From: Lasiodiplodia sp. COLG20
Lineage: Eukaryota; Ascomycota; Dothideomycetes; Botryosphaeriales; Botryosphaeriaceae
Length of the DNA: 64,000 nucleotides
NCBI GenBank assembly: GCA_009801085.1
Contig: VNWV01000001.1
Location: 6,882,001 to 6,946,000 of the forward strand
Direction of reading: 5' to 3'
The translations under genes were made by a program, and so were the position numbers. Below the pieces are notes generated by a model that was not told where the DNA came from, made no database searches, and saw nothing but the letters and a program-made list of their open reading frames with translations. The stretch's first letter is position 1. Each line of letters opens with the position of its first letter. Of this stretch, positions 1 to 10,702 are shown in pieces.

Positions 1-103
1 TTTCTGGCAGTGTTGAGCAAGCGGCCGGCATTGTGAACACCGTCGTCAGCGCTCCGGCTGGCGGCGTGTTGTCGTGGTCTGGTTCTGCATCTGATGTCGT
101 CAT
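1..103 (-). CDS. 5' end of an unidentified gene (cut by window edge)
   Basis: An open frame starts with ATG at 103 and runs off the left edge without a stop. The first 34 residues are Thr/Pro/Asp-rich, beginning MTTSDAEPD and continuing with ALTTVFTMPAACSTLPE. An N-terminus of the type LTT-x-F-x-P-x-x-C is common in fungal membrane or secreted proteins of unknown function, so this is probably the beginning of such a gene, but only 103 bases are visible. No function can be given. The alternative is a chance frame. Confidence 0.35.
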   Translation of the reverse strand, partial: MTTSDAEPDHDNTPPAGALTTVFTMPAACSTLPE

Positions 104-1207
104 CTTGTCGCCCAATTGATGTTTGCTACAAAGTGACCAGGCGATTGGACACTTCTTCGATATGCTTGGCCTCGAACGTTGGCGAAACGGGGGAGGGACC
201 CTTCCGACAAGTTGAAGAAAAGAGCACCGAAGGAAACAGAAGAAACAAAGAGAGTATGAAGGGCGGAGAGCCGCGTTACAGACGGGAATGCACAGGGTCA
301 CGTCCGGCCCGGCCTGCCTTCTCGACCGAGCAAGTCTCACAGAGCCAAGTCTTACAGCGTTCACGGTGCCGCAGCCATGAGATAGGGGCCGACTGCTCGT
401 GAGATGACTGGCCGCGCCTGCATTGCCTCCCCGACGCTGGGTTCGCTGGCTGCCGAGAACATGGATAGATGCAGGCGCTATCACTCTTGCTGGCGTCAGT
501 ACGACATCAAGCCATCAACCACAAGGCTGAAGGCTCCAGCCTGCTCCAATCCACAGCTCTTTTTCATCACATTTTCCGGCTGCCGAGCGGCGATAGGGCC
601 TCGAGTTTGTGCTTCAAAAATGAGTGACTCGGAAGCTCCGGCTGTCTGCTACAGTAGAGTGAATCAAACCAAAGTCATTGCTTTGTAGGAATTGAGGCGT
701 TGACAGGGGCGTGTAACCACTGTGCGAGGCTGTCAGACCCCGGCCGAAGGATGCGGAGGCACCAAAGTCGCGGGGCGTTTGCCTCTAGCCACTGGCCAAT
801 AGGCGTCTGCTATTTGGGCTGCGAAACACAGCAGATGCGTGATTCGGCGGGCGACAGGCGCGCTTTGGGGGCCAGAGAGCGGCAGGGAGTGAGGTCGAGG
901 TCACGAAAGGCTGGAATTAAGGTCGCACGACAGCTGCTATTTGGGGGCCAGGCCTGCCACTTGTCGACCGATGCGGCTGAAGTGGTGGCGATGGAATGCA
1001 GTTCGGACCGGCAACATCTTGCTTCTTCTCAACAGCGTGACACCGCGGCTGCCGCTCATCAACAGGGGCGAATGTGCGCAGGAGGGTTGCAGTCCAGGAA
1101 ATGCCTCCATGACGCGAGAGTCAGCGATGATGGAGCGCATGAGATGAGAGAGGAAGAAGATGATGGAAAAGTGATGGGCGGATTGACGAGGAAGGGGCCA
1201 CGATATA
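104..1207. other. gene-free stretch
   Basis: About 1.1 kb of GC-rich sequence. Open frames here are short, overlap one another on both strands and show no recognisable domain or splice pattern. It may hold the promoter of the truncated gene at the left edge. I see no RNA gene or repeat. Confidence 0.5.
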
Positions 1208-1415
1208 CAGCCGAAGACTAGCGTGAATTTGCTTTTCGCTCATGTCATGGGGAATTGAAGCTATCGTCCGGACGAGAATGTATAATTATTAATTTAACAT
1301 TTACGTCTGGACGATAGCTGCAACTGCCCACATAATTCGAATAATTTTTTTCAAAACTATCTATCCTGTGGGGCCTTAGTTGCCCACTGCTATTCTTCGC
1401 GCTAGCTTTCGGCTG
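1208..1415. mobile_element. Palindromic MITE-like element, copy A
   Basis: A 208-bp element with imperfect terminal inverted repeats: CAGCCGAAGACTAGCG at 1208-1223 and its near complement CGCTAGCTTTCGGCTG at 1400-1415 (14 of 16 match). Inside is a second, longer palindrome, AAGCTATCGTCCGGACGAGA at 1258-1277 against TCGTCTGGACGATAGC-type sequence at 1297-1320, around an AT-rich loop. It encodes no protein. A diverged copy of the same layout lies at 51303-51502, which shows that it is a dispersed family. Non-coding size, terminal inverted repeats and dispersal fit a miniature inverted-repeat transposable element. No clear target-site duplication is visible. Confidence 0.7.
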
Positions 1416-2305
1416 CAATACCCCTCTATAAGCTACACGCGCTAACCCTTTCAGGCGCCCTTCCCACAACCACCCTACACAGATCCAGAGGCAGAACACT
1501 AGCGTACAGCTGATCTGCTTTTCAAGTGGGAACTAAGCCGCTTCGAAATGCCGAAAGACATCATCCCACGTACCGAAGCAACACCACGAGGATCAATGAA
1601 GCCCGACCCCGATAACTATTGGACGATTCCACCAGTTATATAGCCAAACCTCAACGTTTCTGAGCCAGTGTAGTTCCTCTAGAACATGCTTACAGATATC
1701 TTCTGCTATCCGTCTCTCAATTGATTTTCGCACAGTTACACCAAAGCAGCAAAACAATTCATTCACGTCAGAGGCAACCGAAAGCTTGCACCATACCTCA
1801 TTGCCGAGAAGTTGCTTCATTGATCAGAATGGTGAGTGTTGGTTTTTTTTTTTTTTTTTTATAACAACAGGGGCTGGGTGAGGGGTGATCTGGACTGCAT
1901 CGCCCGAACGACCGTTAGTCCCTACAGTAAGAAAGATTTTTTTTTTCTAGCATTGTGACTGTGATGTGATAGAGATTAATTAGCTTTGCAGTAGCCAATG
2001 GATACTTAGAGCTCTTCCATAACGCTCATTGCGGGCCTTTTGTATTCAAGCAGTGCCTGTCTCTGATTGGTTTATACATGTTACGATGTTCTCGATTCGT
2101 CGTCTGAGATCACTCGGCGTGAGCAGATTTGCGCGCGTTCTCGCACCATCCCTGTAAACTTCGTATCACATCACATGGCCGCACCTCACGCGGTTTTATA
2201 ATTACCGTGGTGGGTCTCCAATAATAATTCCTGAACTGCATTTTTAAAGGGACAATTCAACCCTCATATTTGATCGCGCATCCTATCTACTTTTGAACAG
2301 TCGGG
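1416..2305. other. intergenic, AT-rich with poly-T tract
   Basis: No credible gene. Contains a run of about 20 T near 1840-1860 and a second T tract near 1937-1946. The last few hundred bases are the likely promoter and 5' leader of the membrane-protein gene that begins at 2306. Confidence 0.5.
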
Positions 2306-3096
2306 ATGAAGAGACCAGAAAATTTCCACGCACTCATTCTCTTGGCCGAGCTTCTCGTCTCCATCTGTGCCTTATGCCTGGCCATAACAGCCTACGCTCG
2401 AGACTTAAGAACCACCCTATGGGACATAGGTGGTCAGAACGGCTGGAATTCGAATCCAAGGCACCGAGTATACTTCGTCGCCAATCATAAAGAGCTACCT
2501 GAGATTCCTGTCGTCTGGAACCATGAGTATGTGCCTTCATGTTTCTGATTGCGCCGTGTACTCATAGACGCATAGACTGGATATTTCTCTACTCGCCATT
2601 GCAACTCTCAGCTTTGTAGTGTGGTTCGTCAAAGCCACGCTCCTTTACTTCCACATGTCTTCTTCGGGAATCGACATGTTCTATGATGCCACCCTCTCTG
2701 GCCTGTGGACATACGGTGTGGCTGGTCAAATGTCCGGTGACTTCACAGACCCGAAACATCCGAGCGCCCGGCCCTGGTATTTGCTGAGAAGCTGTTCGGC
2801 GGTTTGCATGAAAGACCGAAGTTACTGCTCCCTTGGAAAGCTCTTGTTCGGCTTAGCAATTCTCTGCGTGTAAGTAAATACTAACTTTAGTCTCAGCTAG
2901 TCCCAATCGCTAATGGAATTTGCCTTGCAGGATCCTATATTCAGTCCGCTTTGTTTTCTTTTTCCTGGGCCTTATATACTCCTGCGTGGAGCGTCAATTT
3001 TCAGACAAGAACGACGATGCGCTTGATCGTCTGTGGGAGACTAAGTCGGTGAAAAGCCCATACTTGGCAACAGCAGGTGCAAACGACGACTACTAG
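2306..3096 (+). CDS. Small multi-pass membrane protein, unknown function
   Basis: Three exons (2306-2526, 2576-2869, 2931-3096) joined by two short introns with GTATGT and GTAAGT donors give a 226-residue protein. Three to four hydrophobic segments are visible: near residues 8-27 (ILLAELLVSICALCLAI), around 80-100 (LLAIATLSFVVWFVKATLLY), and a long or double one around 160-190 (KLLFGLAILCV then YSVRFVFFFLGLIYS). A soluble, charged tail ends in NDDY. The first intron acceptor had to be the second of two closely spaced AGs (2575), because the first gives a stop. I do not recognise the family. It looks like a fungus-restricted membrane protein. The exon structure and phases support a real gene. 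Confidence 0.65.
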
Positions 3097-3438
3097 AGTA
3101 GCGGAGAGTTGTCTGTGCCTGTTAAACATGAGAAATTTTGAATGGATATCTAACAAAGTGAGGAGGGCGGCACTAGACAAATCATGAATCATACTCGTCA
3201 TTAGTAAGGAGACCTTCATCGACTTCCTCGGCCGCAATACAGAGTACCTAAAAGAAGACAGAAGCTTTGAACTGCATGGATGCTGTGTCAAACTACTACA
3301 TTCGTCTGCTAACACAAGTGATGTTGTACCTCTATTCATTGTATTGACATTAAAAAGAGAGAACGGAGAGGACTCATATGCACAGCCAAGCCTATACTGA
3401 TTCAACAACAAGTCCCCAAAGCCCCTCCCCCTCCCTCA
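3097..3438. other. convergent 3' intergenic spacer
   Basis: 342 bp between the stop codons of two genes that face each other. It should hold the 3' UTRs of the small membrane protein (plus strand) and the permease (minus strand). No feature beyond that is seen. Confidence 0.5.
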
Positions 3439-5094
3439 TCAGTAAGCGTACATATTCCGGCCCTCAGCACCCTGCAGCCTACCATCCCTAATCTTCTTAT
3501 TCGTACTCATCAACCAAACCCTCATCACCCACGCACTCGCGATCGTCGCAAACGCGAAACCCGCATTCGCCCCCATCCCAATGACGTACCTCGGCCCGTC
3601 GCTCTTCGGGTACAAATACGCGGTATAGATATACGACGCATTCGCCACAACATTAACCACCGACAAACTAACCCCCTTCTTCTCGCTCGTCTGCCCCAGC
3701 GTCGCCGAAACCCACCCCAAAATAACACTGTTGACCGCATACGCGCCGCTCGCGAACAGGAAACACGCAATGTACCGCGCGGCGGTATTCAGCGTCGCGC
3801 ACGCGATGACGAAGCCAAGCACCGCGGCGCCCATGCACACCGTGACGTGCCACGTCCTTTCGTTGTACCGGCCGGACGTCCACCCCACCAGGATGCCCAC
3901 GGCGCCCGACACCAGGTACGGCGGGCACGTCAGCACCAGCGTAATCGTGCTGTTAAATCCGAGCGTCTCCACCACCGTCGGGAAGAAGTTGTTGAAGCCG
4001 CACGCGGACAAATGCATGTTCTGCATGAAGCAGAACAAATACAGCCGCGGATCCCGGATCGCCTGCATGAAGCCCGCCCGGGCCCCACGATCGCTTTCCG
4101 CAGACACGGTGTCCCGTGCGATGCGCGCGTGGGCGAGTTCGCGTTCGCGCGGCGTGAGCCAGCGCGTCGAGAGCGGGTGGTCGGCGAGGGTGAAGAGCGA
4201 GATGAGGGAGATGGAGAAGGTGAGGATGCCTTCGATGATGAAGAGCCAGCGCCAGCCTTTCAGGCCATGTGCGCCGTCGACGGTGCCGAAGACGGCGGCG
4301 GCGATGAGGCCGGAGAAGGCGGTTGCGAGGATGTTGCCGGAGTAGAGGATGGAGATGCGGGTGGCGATTTCTTTGCGCGTGTAGAAGAGGGAGAGCATGA
4401 AGAGCGCGCCTGGGTAGAAGGGGGCTTCGGCGACCTGTGGGGATGGGGGGTTGGATGTTAGCGGGATGTGTGGGGGAGAGGAGGGGGAGGGGGGGATGGG
4501 GGACGTACGCCGAGGAAGAATCGGACGAGGACGAGGCCTTTGTAGTCGTGGACGAGCGCGGTGCAGGCGGAGACGACGGCCCAGGCGCCCATGCAGATGC
4601 CCATGTAAATCGATGGCCGGACCTTCTTCGAGGACATGAACATGTTCGACGGGATTTGCATCAGGAGGTATCTACGCTTCGTCAGCATTTGGAGCGGAAT
4701 GTGCTGACTCTGCGGGAAAAGTCGTACCCAACGAAGAGGATTGAGATGGCAGTGTTGTATTGGGAGCCGTGGAGGTCCAGGTCGTCTTCGAGATCGTTCA
4801 ACCGGGCTTGTGCGATGGCGTTTCTGTCGAGCTGTGTGGAATAGTCAGTTTCACTCCAGATCAGAAACCCAGTGCTGAGTAACTCACGTAGTTCAGGAAG
4901 TACATGCACCAGAGTGTTGGCATGATACGCCAATCCAGCTTCCTGACGAGAGCAATCTCCTCCGGATCCGTCTTTGCAACGGCTCCAGAGTAGTCCTCAT
5001 TGCCATCGAGGACGCCACCCTTCTCCTTCTCCAACTCCTCGATGTGGAGCTTTTCGTCGGCTGGGTAGCTCATGGTCTTCTCCTTCTCTGTCAT
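3439..5094 (-). CDS. Major facilitator permease, allantoate/nicotinate (Dal5) family
   Basis: Four exons (5094-4888, 4831-4728, 4671-4509, 4434-3439) code for 489 residues, the usual length of anion:cation symporters related to yeast Dal5/Tna1. The hydrophilic N-terminus is followed by RKLDWRIMPTLWCMYFLNY, the hallmark start of helix 1 in this family, then LFVGYLLMQIPSN (helix 2), VRFFLGVAEAPFYPGALFML (helix 4), and WRWLFIIEGILT before the central loop. The 3' half carries the remaining six helices. It is expected to be a plasma-membrane uptake carrier for a small organic acid or nitrogenous compound; the exact substrate cannot be read from sequence. The GATA-type promoter logic known for this family was not tested. 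An in-frame ATG at 5073 (MSYPADE) is an alternative start. Confidence 0.9.
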
Positions 5095-7722
5095 TTTGCT
5101 GAATGAGAATCTTGCTCTGGGCAAGGATGGAAAGAGACAAAGAGAGGTGAGCAAAGAGATGAGGGCCTTGAGCTGGAGGGAAGGCGAGAGAGAGGAAGAA
5201 GCCGGTATTTATGGCCCGTGTGTCCAGGACGCACGGGTATTTCTCCGCAGGACACTAGCATTGTTTGCGGGGAAGCCGAACCAATGACCCCAGATGCCGC
5301 GCCCGGAATCCGGGGTCACGGTGTCGGTAAAAAGTCATGCCCGGGAAGAGGGAGCGGGGGATTCGGACGACCCATCAACAGCGGCCTGATGATAGGACGA
5401 TGGGCTGGACTATCGTACGAGCATGACTATCGGTTATGACTGGTGGCGCTCAAGCGGTCTACGCTCTGGGTCATTCCGTTGGGATGCCAAGTACCTGGTG
5501 GCGGATTGCCATCGGCGGTACTTTCTTCATTTGGTGAAAAAGGAAGAGGCTCCAACCTTCGCTCCACGATATGGTACACTTTTGATGCTCTAAAGAACGA
5601 GATTAGACTCTTCAGGTGGGTCGCAGCCTGTCGGTACGTACATACATACCCCACGACCCACTTCTCCGCAATGTTTTGGTTGACGTTGTGTGACTTACTG
5701 GATCAGGCAATCATCTTCACTGCATACTATGAAGTGATAAGCTATCGATGCATAAAATTCCATGCTTGTTTCCCAAGGTCCATTCTCCAGCAGATTTGCA
5801 AGTCTCTGCTGAAGACAAAGCACTTGACGGAGATGAGATAGACGAGATAACGGAAGAATTCAGCTTTGCCACCGCATCACCGTCCCAGAGTCATGACTCC
5901 TTACATCCGGTCAGGCCACACCAGTGCAGTCTCCTTCAGTGCTCAGAATACCGTTACTGAAATTCTTGGATTCAGTAGAGAGGAAAGGCTTACTTTTCAA
6001 GTACCCCTTGGTCTCTTGAGCTTGGCTAAACTTTGTTTCGCCAACTGCGCCCGTCTTCCTCTGTGAGCTATCTGTTCTATGATTTACCGATGTAGAAAGT
6101 CAGGCCGCCACTTCTATGGGACTTGGGCTGGGCGAGCGCTCACCGGCTCAACTTTTGCGGCTGAAATTTGACCCGTCTCGCCGCGCGGCCGCTATTGTCG
6201 TGAAATTCAAAGGCAACTTCGGCTCATGGATTAACCGCGGTTCAGAGTTGGGCCGAGACGACCATCGCCCTCAACACCCAGACAACTGCAGCAGACCTAT
6301 GTTTCGTTAAGCCGAAAGGCACTTCAGATGATTCTCAACATATTCTTTTATCACGATACATCACTTTGCTCACGTTAAAGACAGAAACACCATCAGCGAT
6401 GCAACCGAATTCGAACGAACCACCGGCTTTACATCCCAGAACGAAGCGCAATTCAAATCAAGCCCATTCACGACTCCTCTCAACATCAGGTTATACAAAT
6501 AAACACATCAAATTAGCCTACTAGCTTGTTGTAGGCCATGTGCATCCTCAGTAGCCACTAAATTTTCATGCAGTTCGATGCGGTTCGATCAAGCCTTCTT
6601 GGCCCAAGCCAACGTACTTGGCCCAAGCCAAACGCCGAATACTGGAACACGAAACATCAAGGCGTCATTTTGACATATACGCATAGCACTGACGAATTTC
6701 GTAGACCCTTGAGTGGAAGAAAGCTTACCAGAAGAAAAAAAAAAGCATAGCGAAAGAGGAGAAAGTGGCAACTCAGAGAAGAAGGATCAAACGAAAAAGA
6801 AGGGTGACAATAGGAATGCTGGGATTATTTGACTGTAGATCAGGAGGCAAGGCCACTATAAACAAGCGGGTAGGTAAGTTAGGAAGGAGATTTAATGTTG
6901 GATTATATTTAACCCATGTATTGATTGTATAGGGAATTCTAAGGGTTGTGCAGCCTGGGATCTTAGCTATTACTACAGTATTACTATAGTTTATTCATTA
7001 GTGTTTCTTCCGTTACGAAACCTTCTTAACCTACTGGGCAGTTCGAGAACCGCAATCATACTTGGGGCTGGAGTCCGTAGCGTTTTTGCTTCGCTCCCTT
7101 CCACCTAGCAACGCCGACAAGTTCTCTGCTTCAGTCTTTGTTTCTTGTTGGGGCTGGAGATATGCTTGCTCGCATAGTTGATAAGATGAACCGTGAGAGG
7201 GGGAAGATTGTCTCGTATTCTGACACCAGGTCGTCCGGCGAGTTTTGCAACGGCTCTTCACGCCCCCTAATCCTCTTAGGTTTTGGGGATCGGGTCATAT
7301 CGATTAACAGAAACAGGTCAGGCTACGTTGACTGTATTAGTCAGTATTGGCTAATGGTGTAGTAGTGAAGTGTAGTGTCGGAAGAGTGGAAGTAATATGA
7401 ATGATAGCTGAACTCGCCGCTAAGATGGTTGCAGTCCTGCATGTGAAGCGGCACACACAAAAGACTGATCAGTTTCAGATATCCTGTATTTTATTAAAAC
7501 CTAATTACTAAGCGAGGCGGGTCTAATGAATTGCTATCTTTGCTTGCCGCTCTCCGATAATTGATACCGATCTGCATTCAGCTACACCGCACGGGGAAGA
7601 CATTTTGCTCAGCATTTAGAGACTGGCCAAAACTCTTTTCCAAAAGAGTACCCACCCTGAAAGCAACCCGACACGAAAAACAAAAATTATCGAGTAAAAT
7701 TCCAGAGGCGGCAAATGCATCA
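5095..7722. other. long gene-poor stretch
   Basis: 2.6 kb between the permease start and the next gene's stop. The first few hundred bases should be the permease promoter. Short open frames (for example 5443-5841) have no recognisable motif and no splice-consistent extension. From about 6800 the base composition turns AT-rich, and a possible LTR relic lies at 6896-7031. Confidence 0.5.
6896..7052 (+). repeat. Possible copia-type LTR relic with primer-binding site
   Basis: A stretch beginning TGTTGGATTATATTTAACCC and ending near CCTTCTTAAC (about 135 bp) has the TGTTGG start and AT-rich body typical of short fungal copia LTRs. It is followed directly by CTACTGGGCAGTTCGAGAAC, which resembles the half-tRNA-iMet primer site used by copia elements (ACTGGGC...AACC). 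No gag or pol frame follows and the opposite LTR is not seen, so at most this is a decayed end. The call rests on pattern only. Confidence 0.25.
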
Positions 7723-8723
7723 TCATATTCGTCTGTGACTCTCGGTGTCCAGCTCAACGGGTGGCGGCAAGTCGCTAGGCATTTCTTGGGCTCTCCCATG
7801 TGGAGACTGGAATGCATCCGAATCGGAGGCCTCGGCCATATTCTGAAAGTAGGGCGCCTCAGTTGCGGGTGTGCTCTTCTGATCCTCCCTTCCAGGCAGC
7901 AGTGCCATCTGCCAGCCTCCTGGTTGCGAGTGGGCGGCGTCATGTTCATTGGGGTGGTCACCGTTGCGCGATGCTGCTCGCCGCTGCCGGACGGCTTTGA
8001 GGCCGATCCAGATGCCGGTGAATAGGACCAACGGAATACCGAGCCCAAGGCTTACGCCCAAGGCAACCTTTAAGACGGATGTGTCCGAAGAGTTGGATGT
8101 GGAGGTATCGGAAGCAGTGCTGGTCGAGGCCGAGGTGGGCGAGACTAATGTTCCAGTAGAAATGTTGTTCGCACTGCTTGGTATGGTGCTGGAAGCTGTG
8201 GACTGAGAGATTGTTGACGATCTGGTTGCGGCTGACGAGGTTGTAGCGCTCGTGGTGTCGTCCGTCGTGATGTTGAAATAGTGAGAAGTGAAGCCGGTGG
8301 AGCTACCTGGGTTGATCCAGAAGAAGTAGATGGGTGATTTGGTTTGGTTTGCGTTGTACGTCTGAACTGTCCATTTGAAAGATTGGTCTCCACCACCGTC
8401 ACTGTCAACCGCTAGTCATGAGACGCTGTCAGCCTAGCGTATGTCCTGTGTCATATTTGCGCAAACCCACTGTGGATTGACTCAATTTGAATACCGGAAG
8501 CAGGGTCGATCTGTTGCTGGAATAGTGCAATGTAATAGGACTCAAGGGTAGTGGTCCACTGGATGGTTTGTTTGGAGCCAAGGGTGAACACCGAATTGGC
8601 TACGAAGTTGTTCGAGGGACCGGGCTCGGTCGGATAAATCCAAAGATTGTTATCGTCAGCGACAGCAACACATACCAGACTGAGCAACGCAAGGCCTGGA
8701 CGGAAAGTATTCCATGCGGCCAT
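7723..8723 (-). CDS. Ser/Thr-rich type I membrane protein (secreted ectodomain plus cytosolic tail)
   Basis: Two exons (8723-8471, 8411-7723; intron with GTGGGT donor and CTAG acceptor) give 313 residues. The start at 8723 was preferred over an upstream in-frame non-ATG extension because it directly opens a signal peptide (MAAWNTFRPGLALLSLVCVA). A compact N-terminal domain follows, containing a WTT...YYIALFQQ strand and, after the intron, FKWTVQTYNANQT and SPIYFFWINPGS. Then come a Ser/Thr-rich stalk of about 65 residues, a transmembrane helix (LKVALGVSLGLGIPLVLFTG), a basic stop-transfer (KAVRQRR) and a cytosolic tail of about 85 residues. This layout is common for fungal cell-surface or wall-sensor-like proteins. 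Role unknown. It lies head to head with the glycosyltransferase gene at 9394. Confidence 0.75.
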
Positions 8724-9393
8724 TTGTAATAGATGAGGTTCAGACTCTTGTAGAGAGGTGACTTGCAAGAACTAGTACATTTAGGGAAGAGATAACTTTT
8801 GAACTCAACAGACGCGTGTGCAGCGCGGATCTGTACTAGAGAATGGCGGCTGAAGGATATTCCCGGAGGGCCATTACGCATCGGGATGCGATAGACAGTC
8901 GACATAATACTAGTCCAATGACAGGGATGTCAGCGGCTCTTTCCGCGTTGGATAGATTGCACATCCAGCACCGTCTTGTGGCGGAATATTGGCGCTGAAA
9001 CCATTACAAGGGACCCTAGTATCGCTGTGATGCTATGAGAGGACACAATAGTGGGTTTGTGCTCCTACCAGGGTGGTGATACGTCAGATCCCCAGCTATC
9101 TTTGAAAAAAGCAAGCCATGGCCTGCAAGAATGTGCTGTACTGTATGTTCCCTTCCTGCAGCCGGCTGCTAGCGTGAATTTGTTTTTCTGTGTATCAGAG
9201 AGCTGCCGGGGGCCCGAAACAGCAAACGCTGGATAATTAGACCTGTGTCACCATAAGCCTCAGCCATGGTTCGCCCCAGCCATCGGTCGGAGTAGGAGAG
9301 TGCACATTCTTATCTGGCCCAGATCGCCCCGGTCGCCCAAGTCGCCCTTTTAAAATTTCGCGGGGTATTGCGCTCCAAGAAGGTCACGGCAAT
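8724..9393. promoter_or_regulatory. divergent intergenic region
   Basis: 670 bp between two genes transcribed away from each other, so it must contain both promoters. It also carries a 21-nt copy of the MITE end motif at 9168-9188. The sequence AGATCGCCCCGGTCGCCCAA at 9321-9340 contains a short GTCGCCC repetition shortly before the glycosyltransferase start. No proven regulatory site. Confidence 0.4.
9161..9190 (+). repeat. Solo copy of MITE end motif, copy B
   Basis: GCTAGCGTGAATTTGTTTTT at 9168-9187, preceded by GCCG, matches the left end of the palindromic element at 1208 (CTAGCGTGAATTTGCTTTTC) and the copies at 51051 and 51311. No inverted partner is visible nearby, so this is a fragment or the remnant of an excision. 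Confidence 0.5.
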
Positions 9394-10702
9394 ATGGCCC
9401 TGTACTCCTCTCATATACGCGGCGCGTCAATCGTAGCTGTTGGCCTCGCCCTACTAGGGCTCTTTGTGCTATACACCCACAACAGCAACCCTTCATTGCC
9501 TCTAAACCTTCCAGAGCGCCCTTCACAAGTGACTGAATCGGACCTTCTTAGCCATGTCTTCAACCGGACACTTGGTGTAAGTGAATTCCATTGATACATG
9601 GCGTCACTGTTGACATTCCGTTAGTTCCAGAAAATATTCGTCATCAACCTTCCATCACGGACAGACTATCGGGATTCTATGACATTAGCTGCTGCCTTAT
9701 CGGATTTGGAGGTCGAGTTCCTAGATGGCGTTACTGATGTGGACGAGAGAACACTGCCTCCCGGTGCTAAGGAGGTGAATCTCAATCCGGGAAGCTTGTA
9801 CGCCTGGCGGGCTCACATGAATGCCGCCAGAATGTGAGAATCACTTGCGCATCTGGTTATTCCGCATCGGATTTGCTAACAGCTGCAGGATTGTCGAGCA
9901 AAACCTCGGTTCGGCGCTGGTACTTGAAGGCGACGTCGACTGGGACATTAGAATCAAGCAGCAGATGCGAGACTTCGCCAGAGCGTCGCGACTGCTTATC
10001 CAACCTCTCCCCGGCACAAGCGACAGGTTTCTTGACCCCAGCTACCCAGAGCCCCAAGCCGGGCAGTCGCCGCAGAACTTCCAAGTCGGCAAGGATACAA
10101 CAGCCGAGCCTACCACATCCCCCTACGGGGACACAGACCGATGGGACATGCTATGGCTTGGGCACTGTGGAACGCGCTTCCCAAGGCTCAGCGACGGAAA
10201 CGCGCCGCTGGGACGCGCCGTAATCTCAAACGATGAGACGGTTCCTGAAAAGCAGCATATACATATGCAGTTTGGAAACGATGAGCTGGTTCAGCAGTAT
10301 CCGGCGCACACGCGAGTCGTCTCACGCGCGCGGGTAAGTACCTGTACGTTAGGACACGCCCTCTCCCAGCGCGGCGCGCGGCGTCTACTCTACGAACTTG
10401 GCATCCGCAAGATGACCGGAACAAATGACATGATGTTTCGCTCGGTATGCGACGGTGTGGATGACCGCTCGCTTTTGACTTGCTTGACCGTCCAGCCACA
10501 GCTATTCCAGCACCATCGCCCGGTCGGCTCAAAGAGTTCGTTTAGTGACATTTCGGACCATGGAACCGACTACAATGAGAAGGCGTTCACGAGGAACATC
10601 AGATGGAGTACAAAGCTTAATGTTCCGAATTTGCTCTATGGAGAGACGAATTATATCGATCTATTTAAGGACGGGGAGAAGATGCCGGAACTCGGATTTT
10701 GA
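9394..10702 (+). CDS. Glycosyltransferase family 25 protein (Golgi/ER type II)
   Basis: Three exons (9394-9576, 9625-9833, 9889-10702) give 401 residues. The N-terminus has a signal-anchor helix (SIVAVGLALLGLFVLYTH) preceded by a short basic cytosolic tail. The catalytic domain opens with FQKIFVINLPSRTDYRD, the GT25 hallmark. It continues with LNPGSLYAWRAHMNA, the nucleotide-sugar-binding block SALVLEGDVDWD (DxD motif; most relatives have EDD here), and CTLGHALSQRGARRLLYEL. GT25 includes bacterial lipooligosaccharide galactosyltransferases, the collagen galactosyltransferases and many uncharacterised fungal members. The predicted reaction is transfer of a hexose to a glycan or glycoprotein in the secretory pathway; substrate unknown. 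A GTAAGT at 10331 is not used, since the frame and family motifs continue through it. Confidence 0.85.

Noticed and set aside
5443..5841. 132-codon frame in the gene-poor stretch
   Set aside because: Does not start with a convincing ATG, shows no domain and overlaps frames on the other strand.
10331..10354. GTAAGT...TTAG as an additional intron in the glycosyltransferase gene
   Set aside because: It would be only about 24 nt, too short for a fungal spliceosomal intron. The frame and the family motif CTLGHALSQRGAR continue through the region.
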